Shown: positions 7,319 to 15,613 of the stretch, piece after piece | Layout of the letters: every line of letters begins with the position of its first letter | Position numbering within the stretch: position 1 is the stretch's first letter | NCBI RefSeq assembly: GCF_003031265.1 | Contig: NZ_CP019966.1 | Span: 4,154,001 to 4,218,000, forward strand | DNA from: Rhodopseudomonas palustris | Lineage (GTDB): Bacteria > Pseudomonadota > Alphaproteobacteria > Rhizobiales > Xanthobacteraceae | Reading direction: 5' to 3' | Length of the DNA stretch: 64,000 bases | The notes under the pieces: model-generated | Told to the model about the DNA's origin: nothing | Database searches by the model: none | The model's input: the letters and a program-made list of their open reading frames with translations, nothing else | Translations under genes and position numbers: made by a program

Positions 7319-8572
7319 TCAACCGAAGCGTTCGGCGGAGAACGGCCGTGGATCGGTGAGCGGCTGTTCACCGGTCATCATCTCGGCGAGCAGCCGTCCG
7401 GTAACCGGACCGAGCGTCAGCCCGTGATGCTGATGGCCGAAATCGAACCACAGGCCGGGATGGCGCGGCGCGCGGCCGATCAGCGGCAGCATATCCGGCA
7501 GGCACGGCCGCGCACCCATCCATGGCTGAGCCTCGATGGTGTCGCCGAGCGGGAACAGCGCGCGCGCCACCGGCAGCGTCTGCGCGATCTGCACCGGCGA
7601 AGGCGGCGCATCGCGGCGCGCGAATTCGGCGCCGGTGGTCAGACGAATGCCGCGGTTCATCGGTGCCAGCAGATAGCCGCGATCGGCGTCGAGCACCGCG
7701 TGTTGCAGACGGGCATTGCCGCGCGGCGTGAGATGGACGTGGTAGCCGCGCTTGACACCGAGCGGGAAGCTATAGCCAAGCGGCTTGAACACCAGGTCCG
7801 ACCACGGCCCCATCGCCACCACCGCTTCGCGCGCGGTGACGATTCCGAGCTCGGTCGCGACCCGCCAGCCGCCCTCTTCCTGCTGCAGCGTGCGCGCATC
7901 GCCTTTGACGAAACGGCCGCCGCGCCGGGAGAACAACGCCGCGTAGGCTTTGACCAAACCGCCCGGATCAGGGATCGAGCCCGGCTCCAGCCAGTGGATC
8001 GCGCCGGCAAAATCGCCGGTGAGGTTCGGTTCGCGTTCGGCGATGCCGGCACGATCGAGCACGTCGGCGACGACGCCGAACTGCCGCGCCCGCTCGAGAT
8101 CGCCAAGCGCCTTGGCAAAGCTCTTCGGCGAACGAAACAGCTTGATCCAGCCGGTCTTGCGCAGCAGCTCGGGCACGCCGGCATCGGCGATCAGCGCCTC
8201 ATGCTCGGCGAGGCTGCGCCGGATCAACGGCAATGCCGCCTGCGCGGTCTGCGCCGCGCGACGCGGCGACGACGCGAGGAAATACCGCACCAGCCAGGGC
8301 AGAAATTCGGGAATGCCGGAGAGCTGATAATGCGCATCAGCCGAGCCGTTCAGCGCGTAGCGCAGCAGATGGCCGGGATCGCGCGGAAACATGTAGGGAA
8401 ACACCGAGGCGCATTCGATCAGCCCGGCATTGCCGTAGCTGGTCTCGTCACCCGCCGTGCCGTTGCGGTCGACCAGCACCACATCTCGGCCGCGGCGCTG
8501 CAGGTGCAAGGCTGCGCAGACACCGACGATGCCCGCGCCGAGCACCACGACATCGGTCTCGTTCCGCTTCAT
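7319..8572 (-). CDS. FAD-dependent D-amino-acid dehydrogenase-like oxidoreductase (DadA family)
   Basis: This 417-residue DAO-superfamily flavoenzyme has an N-terminal Rossmann motif VVVLGAGIVGVCAALHLQRRG (residues 9-29) and a DadA-type C-terminus (GARPCLPDMLPLIGRAP, then FGHQHHGLTLGPVTG). Such enzymes oxidatively deaminate D-amino acids or related imino acids and pass electrons to the respiratory chain. It stands alone on the minus strand. An inverted repeat 32 nt upstream of the start may be its operator. The substrate cannot be read from the sequence. Confidence 0.85.
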   Translation of the reverse strand: MKRNETDVVVLGAGIVGVCAALHLQRRGRDVVLVDRNGTAGDETSYGNAGLIECASVFPYMFPRDPGHLLRYALNGSADAHYQLSGIPEFLPWLVRYFLASSPRRAAQTAQAALPLIRRSLAEHEALIADAGVPELLRKTGWIKLFRSPKSFAKALGDLERARQFGVVADVLDRAGIAEREPNLTGDFAGAIHWLEPGSIPDPGGLVKAYAALFSRRGGRFVKGDARTLQQEEGGWRVATELGIVTAREAVVAMGPWSDLVFKPLGYSFPLGVKRGYHVHLTPRGNARLQHAVLDADRGYLLAPMNRGIRLTTGAEFARRDAPPSPVQIAQTLPVARALFPLGDTIEAQPWMGARPCLPDMLPLIGRAPRHPGLWFDFGHQHHGLTLGPVTGRLLAEMMTGEQPLTDPRPFSAERFG

Positions 8573-8603
8573 GGTTCCGAGTTAAGCGCATCAGTGCGAT
8601 TTC

Positions 8604-8625
8604 GCAAATGCCAAACCGCATTTGC
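8604..8625. promoter_or_regulatory. Inverted repeat upstream of the DadA-like gene
   Basis: Perfect arms GCAAATG and CATTTGC flank an 8-bp spacer, 32 nt upstream of the gene start. The AT-rich arms stand out from the GC-rich surroundings. It is a plausible operator, but the regulator is unknown. Confidence 0.5.
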
Positions 8626-8797
8626 AATGGTGCCATAACGGCGCATCACAACTGACGCCGCATGATGCAAACGGTGTCGTCACCGGTCGCTCAAACGCCG
8701 GGCAACGCGCTCTCTTTCGCATCATTGCGACAAGCAGATTGACGAGGCCGCGACAGCAGATGTCGGCGCGATGACGAATCGCGTGCGTTGAAAAGAA

Positions 8798-8823
8798 AAT
8801 GGCGGGCCGAGCGGCCCGCCATT
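8798..8823 (-). terminator. Rho-independent terminator of the RND operon
   Basis: A perfect 11-bp stem, AATGGCGGGCC-GAGC-GGCCCGCCATT, is followed on the minus strand by TTTTCTTTT. It lies 27 nt beyond the RND permease stop. Confidence 0.92.
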
Positions 8824-8849
8824 GTTGGTCGGATTGTCGCAGCCTCGGC

Positions 8850-11800
8850 TCAGCTCGGCTTCAGCGCCGGAGAGCCGTGCTCCATCTCATAGTCTTCGAT
8901 CTGCTTGGCGCGATCGGACTCCAGCGCGGCGCGGTGATCGGTGCCGATCGCCACATACACCGCCGGCAGCACGAACAGCGTGAACAGCGTGCCGATCATC
9001 ATGCCCGCCACCACGACGAGGCCGATCGAGAACCGGCTGGCAGCGCCCGCCCCCGAGGCGGTGAGCAGCGGCAGCAGGCCGGTCACCATCGCGGCCGTGG
9101 TCATCAGGATAGGCCGGAGCCGCACCCGCGCCGCCTGTTCGATCGCGGTGCGCTTGTCGAGCGCCTCCTTGATCTGCAGTTCGCGGGCAAACTCCACCAT
9201 CAGGATGCCGTGCTTGCTGATCAGGCCGACCAGGGTCAGCAGGCCGACCTGGGTGTAGATGTTGATCGTCGCCACGCCGAAGAACAGCGGGATAAGCGCG
9301 CCGCAGATCGCCATCGGCACCGTGATCATGATCACCAGCGGGTCACGCAAGCTTTCGAACTGCGCGGCGAGCACCAGGAAGATGATGATCAGCGCGAAGC
9401 CGAAGGTGATGGCGAGCTGGTTGCCTTCCTGCACGTACTGCCGCGCATCGGCGAGGTAGTCGTGGCTGAAGCCGGACGGCAGGTTCTTGGCCTGCTGTTC
9501 GAGGAAGTCGACCGCCTGGCCGACGGTGACGCCCGGCATCGGCACCGCCTGGAAGGTGGCGGAGTTGAGCTGGTTGAAGTGCGTCAGCGCGTTCGGATCG
9601 GTGGCGGTCTCGATCGTCACCAGTGTCGACAACGGCACCTGCTGCCCGCTGGCGCTCGGCACATAGAAGCCGTCGAGCGATTGCGGGGTCAGACGGTCGG
9701 CGCGCGGTACCTGCGGGATCACCTGGTACGACCGGCCTTCGAGGTTGAAGCGGTTGACGTAGTTGCCGCCCAGCAGCGTCGCCAGCGTGGTGCCGAGGCG
9801 CTGCATGTTGATGCCGAGGTCGCTCGCCTTGGTGCGGTCGATCGTCACCCGCACCACCGGCTGGTTGAAGTCGAGATCGCTGTCCGCGACGATGAACAGG
9901 CCGCTCTTGCGGGCCGCGTCCTTCAGCTTGACCATCTCCTCATAGACGGCGCGGAAGCCGGCGGTGGAGTTGATCACCATCTGGATCGGCAGGCCGCCCG
10001 GGCCGCCGGGCAGCGGCGGCAGGTTGAAGGCGAAAGCGTTGACGCCCTCGATCTTGCTGAGCTCCTTCTGCACCAGCGGCTTGAGCTGCATGGCGCTGCG
10101 CTTGCGCTCGTCCCACGGCTTCAGCAGCATGCCGGCGATGCCGTTGTTCGGACCCGCGGTGCCGTTCAGGATGAAGCGAAGGTCGGTTTCCGGGAAGCTG
10201 GCATAGGCCTTGTCGAGCTTCTCGCCGTAGTAATTGGCGTAGTCGATGTTGGCGTATTTCGGCGCCTTGGTCACCGCGAACACGATGCCCTGGTCTTCTT
10301 CCGGCGCCAGCTCCTTGGACGTGTTCATGTACATGAAGCCGACGAGGCCGAGGATCACGACGGCGAACATGCCGGTGATCGGGCGGTAGTCGAGCGAGCG
10401 GTCGAGCTGCCGGCCGTACCAGCGCGTGATCGAGCTGAACACCTGGTCGACCTTGCGGGCGAACCAGCCCTGGCTCTCCTGGTGCTTGAGCAGTACCGAG
10501 CACATCATCGGCGACAGCGTCAGCGCGATGATGCCGGACACGATCACCGAACCGGCGAGCGTGAAGGCGAACTCGCGGAACAGTGCGCCGGTGAGACCGC
10601 CAAGGAAGCCGATCGGCGCGTACACCGCCGCCAGCGTGATGGTCATCGAGATCACCGGCCCGACGATTTCACGGGCGCCGATCAGCGCGGCTTGGACCGG
10701 ACTCTTCCCCTCCTCCAGATGGCGGTGGATGTTCTCCACCACCACGATGGCGTCGTCGACCACGAGACCGATCGCCAGCACCATCGCCAGCAGGGTCAGC
10801 AGGTTGATCGAGAAGCCCATCGCCAGCATCGCGGTGCAGACGCCGATCAGCGACAGCGGAATCGTCACCACCGGGATGATCACCGACCGCAGCGAAGCCA
10901 GGAACAGGAAGATCACCACGATGACGATGCCGACCGCTTCGATCAGCGTCTTCTCCACCTCGTCGATCGACGAGCGGATGAACTTGGTCGAGTCGTAGGC
11001 GACCTTCATGCTCATCGACGGCGGCAGGTTGCGCTCGATCTCGGGGAACAGCGCGCGCACGCCGGTGACGATGTTGAGCGGGTTGCCCTGCGGGGTCGCC
11101 TGCACGCCGATGAAGATCGCGCGTTCGCCTGAGAACGCCACGCTGCTGTCGGTGCTCTGCGCCGCAAGTTCGACGGTGGCGACGTCCTCCATCCGCACAA
11201 AACCGCCGCTCTGCGCCTTGACGATCATTCGTTTGAATTGATCGACGTTTTGCAGGTCGGTGTTGGTGGTGATGTTGGAGACCGTCAGATAGCCCTTGGT
11301 CTGACCGGCCGCCGCCTGGAAGTTATTGGCCTGGATCGCCGCCGTGATGTCGTTCGGCGACACGCCGCGGCCGGCCATCCGTATCGGATCGAGCCAGATC
11401 CGCATCGCGAAGGTCTGGCCGCCGAGAATGTCGGCGGATGCGACGCCGTCGACGGTGGACAGCACCGGCTGCACCACGCGCGTCAGGTAGTCGGAGATCG
11501 CCGACCCCGACAGCTCGTTGCTGGCGAAGCCGATATACATCACCGCCGTGGTCTGGCCGGTCGACTTGACGATCACCGGGTCGTTGGCTTCCTTCGGGAT
11601 CAGGTATTTGACCGAATTCACCTTCGCCAGCACTTCGGTGAGTGCCTGGTTGGGATCGAAGTTGAGCTTGACGTAAACCGTGATCAGACTCTGGCCCTGG
11701 GTCGACGACGACGTGATGTAGTCGACGCCTTCGGCCGAGGCCACCGCCTGCTCGAGCGGGGTGGTGATGAAGCCCTGCATCAGATCCGGTGACGCGCCCG

Positions 11801-11954
11801 GATAGGTCGTGGTGATGGTCACCACGGTATTGGACAGCTTCGGATATTGCCGGATCGGCAGCGTCATCGCGGCGCGAAAGCCGACCAGCAGGATCAGCAT
11901 GCTGACCACCAGCGACAGCACCGGGCGCTTGATGAAGATGTCTGTGAGGACCAT
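8850..11954 (-). CDS. RND multidrug efflux permease (AcrB/MexB superfamily)
   Basis: This 1034-residue inner-membrane proton-driven pump is of normal length for the HAE1 family. It begins MVLTDIFIKRPVLSLVVSMLILL, the usual first transmembrane helix. It carries the TM4 motif GLVVDDAIVVVENIHRH with the conserved paired Asp residues of the proton relay. The second half repeats the fold (GLISKHGILMVEFA). A GGAG ribosome-binding site precedes the chosen ATG. A longer reading adds a 39-residue Arg-rich extension that is not protein-like. It follows the membrane fusion gene after 141 nt and ends at a terminator. No outer-membrane channel gene is present here. Confidence 0.95.
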   Translation of the reverse strand: MVLTDIFIKRPVLSLVVSMLILLVGFRAAMTLPIRQYPKLSNTVVTITTTYPGASPDLMQGFITTPLEQAVASAEGVDYITSSSTQGQSLITVYVKLNFDPNQALTEVLAKVNSVKYLIPKEANDPVIVKSTGQTTAVMYIGFASNELSGSAISDYLTRVVQPVLSTVDGVASADILGGQTFAMRIWLDPIRMAGRGVSPNDITAAIQANNFQAAAGQTKGYLTVSNITTNTDLQNVDQFKRMIVKAQSGGFVRMEDVATVELAAQSTDSSVAFSGERAIFIGVQATPQGNPLNIVTGVRALFPEIERNLPPSMSMKVAYDSTKFIRSSIDEVEKTLIEAVGIVIVVIFLFLASLRSVIIPVVTIPLSLIGVCTAMLAMGFSINLLTLLAMVLAIGLVVDDAIVVVENIHRHLEEGKSPVQAALIGAREIVGPVISMTITLAAVYAPIGFLGGLTGALFREFAFTLAGSVIVSGIIALTLSPMMCSVLLKHQESQGWFARKVDQVFSSITRWYGRQLDRSLDYRPITGMFAVVILGLVGFMYMNTSKELAPEEDQGIVFAVTKAPKYANIDYANYYGEKLDKAYASFPETDLRFILNGTAGPNNGIAGMLLKPWDERKRSAMQLKPLVQKELSKIEGVNAFAFNLPPLPGGPGGLPIQMVINSTAGFRAVYEEMVKLKDAARKSGLFIVADSDLDFNQPVVRVTIDRTKASDLGINMQRLGTTLATLLGGNYVNRFNLEGRSYQVIPQVPRADRLTPQSLDGFYVPSASGQQVPLSTLVTIETATDPNALTHFNQLNSATFQAVPMPGVTVGQAVDFLEQQAKNLPSGFSHDYLADARQYVQEGNQLAITFGFALIIIFLVLAAQFESLRDPLVIMITVPMAICGALIPLFFGVATINIYTQVGLLTLVGLISKHGILMVEFARELQIKEALDKRTAIEQAARVRLRPILMTTAAMVTGLLPLLTASGAGAASRFSIGLVVVAGMMIGTLFTLFVLPAVYVAIGTDHRAALESDRAKQIEDYEMEHGSPALKPS

Positions 11955-12095
11955 ACGGACGCTCCGTGGCGCACACCCGGTGCGCCTTGCGCGACCGAGC
12001 TGCGGTTGAGTTGTCCCCGGACGGCGACGATCGCCGGCCGGACCTGTTCGATGACGAGCGGGCCGCGCCACTGGGCGCAGCCGGCGCTCCTTGTG

Positions 12096-13289
12096 TTAGT
12101 AGCGCGGCGGCGTCTTCGGCTGCGGCGGAGGCGGATCGGTCGAGATCGCGACCGCGGCACCCGACTGCAGCTTGAGCTGGCCGACCGCGACGACGCGATC
12201 ACCCGGCTTCACTCCGGTCAGGATCACGGTGCGGCCGTCGATGCGGTCGCCGGTGCGCACGAACGTCCGCACGGCCGACAGCTTGGCTTGGCCGTCCTCG
12301 CCCTTCTCTTCCTTGATGAGGAAAACCGAGTCGCCATACAGCGTGTAGTCGACCGCCGTCTCCGGCACGGTGACCACCGCGGGCTTATCCGGCAGCACCA
12401 CGGTGGTGGTGGCGAACATGCCCGGCCGAAGCACGTGCCCGGGATTGTCGAGGGTCGCCTGCACCCGGATGTTGCGGGTGTCGGACGCGATCTGCGGCTC
12501 GATCGTGGTGATCTTGCCTTCGAACACGCGGCCCGGATAGGCGTCGACCTTCAGCCGCACGAGCTGCCCGACCGCCAGCGTGCCGGAATCCTTTTCCGTC
12601 ACGGTGATGTTGGCATAGACCCGCGACAGATCGGTGAGCGTCACGATCTGGGTGCCGGCGCTGAGATACTGGCCGACTTCGACGTGACGGACGCCGAGGA
12701 TGCCGTCGAACGGCGCGCGCACCGTCTTCTGCGAAATCAGCGCCTCGGTCTTGGCGATGCCGGCATTGGCCTGATCGAACGCCGCCTGCGCCGAGTCCAC
12801 CGTCGCCTGCGGGCCGAACTGCCGGGCCGCAAGCTGCTTGGCGCGGTCGAGCGACAGCTCGGCGACCTTGGCCTGGGCGCGGTAGTTCGCGAGGTCGGCG
12901 AGTTCGGTTTCCTCGAACAGCTTCACCAGCGGCGTACCCTGCTTCACCTCCGAGCCAGCCTGAAACAGGATGTCGGTGATGCGGCCGGAGACGTCCGAGG
13001 TGACGTTGACCTGATGCACGGCCGCCAGATCGCCGACCGCGGTGAGCAGATTGGGCAGCACTTCGGTCTTCGCCTCGGCGACCGTCACCGTGATCGGCGG
13101 CGGTTTGTTGTTGGCGAAGAACTTCGCGATCATGTGGTTGCGGAAGGCGTTGAAGCCGACCAGACCGCCGACCAGCAGAGCCAGCAGCAATCCGACGATG
13201 ATGAACCAACGCACCGTCCGCACCGGACGCGGGCGGGGCTTCTCGCTGGAGCTCCGCGCCGACGGCGGAGTTTCTGTCGCAAGCGTCAT
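12096..13289 (-). CDS. RND efflux periplasmic adaptor (membrane fusion protein)
   Basis: This 397-residue HlyD/AcrA-family adaptor links the RND pump to an outer-membrane channel. An N-terminal anchor (VRWFIIVGLLLALLVGGLVGF) is followed by a biotinyl-lipoyl-like domain, an alpha-helical hairpin (AKVAELSLDRAKQLAARQFGPQATVDSAQAAFDQANAGIAKTEA) and a beta-barrel. The ATG overlaps the TGA of the upstream TetR gene as ATGA, so this start is preferred over a GTG three codons earlier. It forms an operon TetR-MFP-RND. Confidence 0.92.
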   Translation of the reverse strand: MTLATETPPSARSSSEKPRPRPVRTVRWFIIVGLLLALLVGGLVGFNAFRNHMIAKFFANNKPPPITVTVAEAKTEVLPNLLTAVGDLAAVHQVNVTSDVSGRITDILFQAGSEVKQGTPLVKLFEETELADLANYRAQAKVAELSLDRAKQLAARQFGPQATVDSAQAAFDQANAGIAKTEALISQKTVRAPFDGILGVRHVEVGQYLSAGTQIVTLTDLSRVYANITVTEKDSGTLAVGQLVRLKVDAYPGRVFEGKITTIEPQIASDTRNIRVQATLDNPGHVLRPGMFATTTVVLPDKPAVVTVPETAVDYTLYGDSVFLIKEEKGEDGQAKLSAVRTFVRTGDRIDGRTVILTGVKPGDRVVAVGQLKLQSGAAVAISTDPPPPQPKTPPRY

Positions 13290-13993
13290 GTCATGCACTT
13301 TCTGTCGTTTCCGCCCCGGATCCAGCCCGGCGACAATTCGCGGTCGAGATGGGCGGCAATTACGGCTTCGTTCAGACCAATTCCACGTAGGATGAATTCA
13401 CACATCTGGCGCTCGTGGCTCGCGGCGTTGCCGTAGCTCAGGCAAGGCACCGACGGCAGCCGCGCCAGCGCCGCCATCAGCAAAGTGTGGTGGGCGAACC
13501 AGAACAGGTTCATCGGCTCATCGCCGACCTTGACTGCATCCCCCGCCTCGACCGCCCGCTCCAGCGACGTCACGAAAGTCCGGCCGATCAATCCCGAGAC
13601 CTTCTCGTACACCAGACGGGCGAACTCGCCGTCATCGAGCTGGCTCGACACCAGCAGACGGAGCCGCTGATCCTCCTCCAGCTCCGGCTGATCGGAGGCG
13701 TGGAGGAAGTGCTGAACCATCCCCCGCACCAGCACCACCAGCGTCTGGGTCGAGGGCTCGGCACCCAGCAAGTCCATCAAGGCCGGATCGGCCTCGCGCT
13801 CGCACGCCAAAATCTCGGCATACAGCGCCGCCTTGCTCGGGAAATGCTTGAACAGCAACCCTTCCGAGATCGACGCGGCGGCCGCGACGCTCTTGGTGGT
13901 GGTCCCTGCAAAGCCATTCCGGGCAAAGCAACGCTTGGCTGCGCTCAGGATCAATTCCCGGCGCAAGTCGCTCGTCATGCGCAGTGAAGTCAT
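13286..13993 (-). CDS. TetR-family repressor of the RND efflux operon
   Basis: This is a 235-residue TetR protein if started at the second in-frame start codon. The HTH region covers FAGTTTKSVAAAASISEGLLFKHFPSKAALY near the N-terminus. A first GTG lies inside the 13997-14012 palindrome and has its ribosome-binding sequence immediately abutting, so it is less likely. A third start (13978) gives MTSDLRREL and is also possible. It overlaps the adaptor gene by 4 nt. It probably autoregulates and represses the efflux genes. Confidence 0.85.
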   Translation of the reverse strand: MTSLRMTSDLRRELILSAAKRCFARNGFAGTTTKSVAAAASISEGLLFKHFPSKAALYAEILACEREADPALMDLLGAEPSTQTLVVLVRGMVQHFLHASDQPELEEDQRLRLLVSSQLDDGEFARLVYEKVSGLIGRTFVTSLERAVEAGDAVKVGDEPMNLFWFAHHTLLMAALARLPSVPCLSYGNAASHERQMCEFILRGIGLNEAVIAAHLDRELSPGWIRGGNDRKCMT

Positions 13994-13996
13994 TTT

Positions 13997-14012
13997 GTGA
14001 GTAGGCACTCAC
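13997..14012. promoter_or_regulatory. Probable operator of the efflux TetR
   Basis: A perfect inverted repeat GTGAGT-N4-ACTCAC sits directly before the regulator start. The regulator is the first gene of the efflux operon, so binding here would control all three genes. Confidence 0.65.
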
Positions 14013-14221
14013 CTTTACACTTGTCAATCAGGATCGCTGCGACGCACTAAATCGTGAGTGTTGAGATTGGCTGAAACCGCCCGCTCCCGGCCGGCGCCAG
14101 CCCTCGAACCGGCCGCATGACATGCGTCTCCCGGGTTCCCGCCGCAAGACCTGACCTGCGGATTTCCTTAGCGTTTCGGCAACGTCGTAAATCGCCTATA
14201 GACGTAAAAAACGGGAATGAC

Positions 14222-15442
14222 ATGGAAACGGCCCCAGCAGAGCTCGCGGAAGCGTTCGATCTCGCACGTCTGACGCCCGCCTTTTATGACAACCCCTACC
14301 CCACCTATCAGGCGCTCAGGGCGCACCAGCCGGTCAAGCGCTTGGCCGGCGGCGGCTATTTCCTGACCCGCTACGACGATCTGGTCGCGGTCTACAAGAA
14401 CACCACGCTGTTCTCGTCCGACAAGAAACGCGAATTCGCGCCGAAATACGGCGATTCGCTGCTGTTCGAGCACCACACCACCAGCCTGGTGTTCAACGAT
14501 CCACCATCGCACACCCGCGTCCGCCGCCTGATCATGGGGGCGCTGACGCCGCGGGTGATCGCCGGCATGGAGCCGGACCTGATCGGGCTGGTCGACCGGC
14601 TGCTGGATGCGATGGCCGCCAAGGGCCGGGTCGACCTGATCGAGGACTTTGCCGCCGCGATTCCGATCGAGGTGATCGGCAACCTGCTCGGCGTGCCGCA
14701 CGACGAACGCGCGCCGCTGCGCGGCTGGTCGCTGGCGATCCTCGGGGCGCTGGAGCCGGTGATCGGGCCCGAGGCATTCGCGCGCGGCAATGAGGCGGTG
14801 GCCGAGTTTCTCGGCTATCTCGACAGCTTGATCGCCCGCCGCACCGCCGAGCCCGGCGATCCGGAGCGCGACGTGCTGACGAGGCTGATCCAGGGCGAGA
14901 CCGGCGGCGAGAAGCTGACCGCCAAGGAGCTGCTGCACAACTGCATCTTCCTGCTCAACGCCGGCCACGAGACCACCACCAACCTGATCGGCAACGGCTT
15001 GGTGACGCTGGCGGCCAATCCCGATCAGAAGCAGCGGCTGATCGCCGAGCCCGCGCTGATCAAGACCGCGGTCGAAGAAATCCTGCGCTACGAGAGCTCC
15101 AACCAGCTCGGCAACCGCATCACCACCACTGAGGTCGAGATCGGCGGCATCGCCATGCCGGCCAACACGTCGCTGACGCTGTGCATCGGCGCCGCCAATC
15201 GCGATCCGGCGCAGTTTGCCGATCCCGACCGGTTCGACGTGTCACGCAGCCCGAACCGGCATCTCGCCTTCGCGTCAGGTCCGCATCAATGCGCCGGCAT
15301 GGCGCTGGCGCGGCTCGAAGGCGCGATCGCGCTGTCTCGGTTTCTCGCGCGCTTCCCGGACTACGTTCTCGACAGCCCGCCGCAGCGTGGTGGCCGGGTC
15401 CGGTTCCGCGGTTACCTCAGCGTCCCCTGCCGGCTCGGTTAG
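14222..15442 (+). CDS. Cytochrome P450, bacterial soluble type
   Basis: This 406-residue P450 has all core motifs: I-helix NAGHETTTNL (oxygen activation), ExxR in EEILRYES, and the haem loop FASGPHQCAGMALA with axial Cys357. There is no membrane anchor, as expected for class I bacterial P450s fed by a ferredoxin and a ferredoxin reductase. The ATG giving METAPAELAE was chosen. A longer reading runs into non-coding upstream sequence. A PuR-type reductase lies about 4 kb downstream, but no [2Fe-2S] partner ferredoxin is visible here. The substrate is unknown. Confidence 0.93.
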   Translation: METAPAELAEAFDLARLTPAFYDNPYPTYQALRAHQPVKRLAGGGYFLTRYDDLVAVYKNTTLFSSDKKREFAPKYGDSLLFEHHTTSLVFNDPPSHTRVRRLIMGALTPRVIAGMEPDLIGLVDRLLDAMAAKGRVDLIEDFAAAIPIEVIGNLLGVPHDERAPLRGWSLAILGALEPVIGPEAFARGNEAVAEFLGYLDSLIARRTAEPGDPERDVLTRLIQGETGGEKLTAKELLHNCIFLLNAGHETTTNLIGNGLVTLAANPDQKQRLIAEPALIKTAVEEILRYESSNQLGNRITTTEVEIGGIAMPANTSLTLCIGAANRDPAQFADPDRFDVSRSPNRHLAFASGPHQCAGMALARLEGAIALSRFLARFPDYVLDSPPQRGGRVRFRGYLSVPCRLG

Positions 15443-15613
15443 CGCCGGCCGCTCCATCGCGCCGCCGCATTGTGCTGCGAGGTCTCACCCCAACAGCCTT
15501 CGTTGCTTCGCCTCGGCGTGCAACCGGTGGCGGCGCGCTGTGATTTCGATGATCATGGTGTGCAGAGATTCGTCCGGTCCGTGGGGGCCCAGAACGATCA
15601 CGAGCGAGGCGTA

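Noticed and set aside
8799..11132. A very long plus-strand open frame (about 777 codons) opposite the RND permease gene
   Set aside because: It is the antisense shadow of a well-supported RND gene. The sequence is His/Arg/Gln-rich low-complexity, typical of a reverse frame in GC-rich DNA, with no domain.
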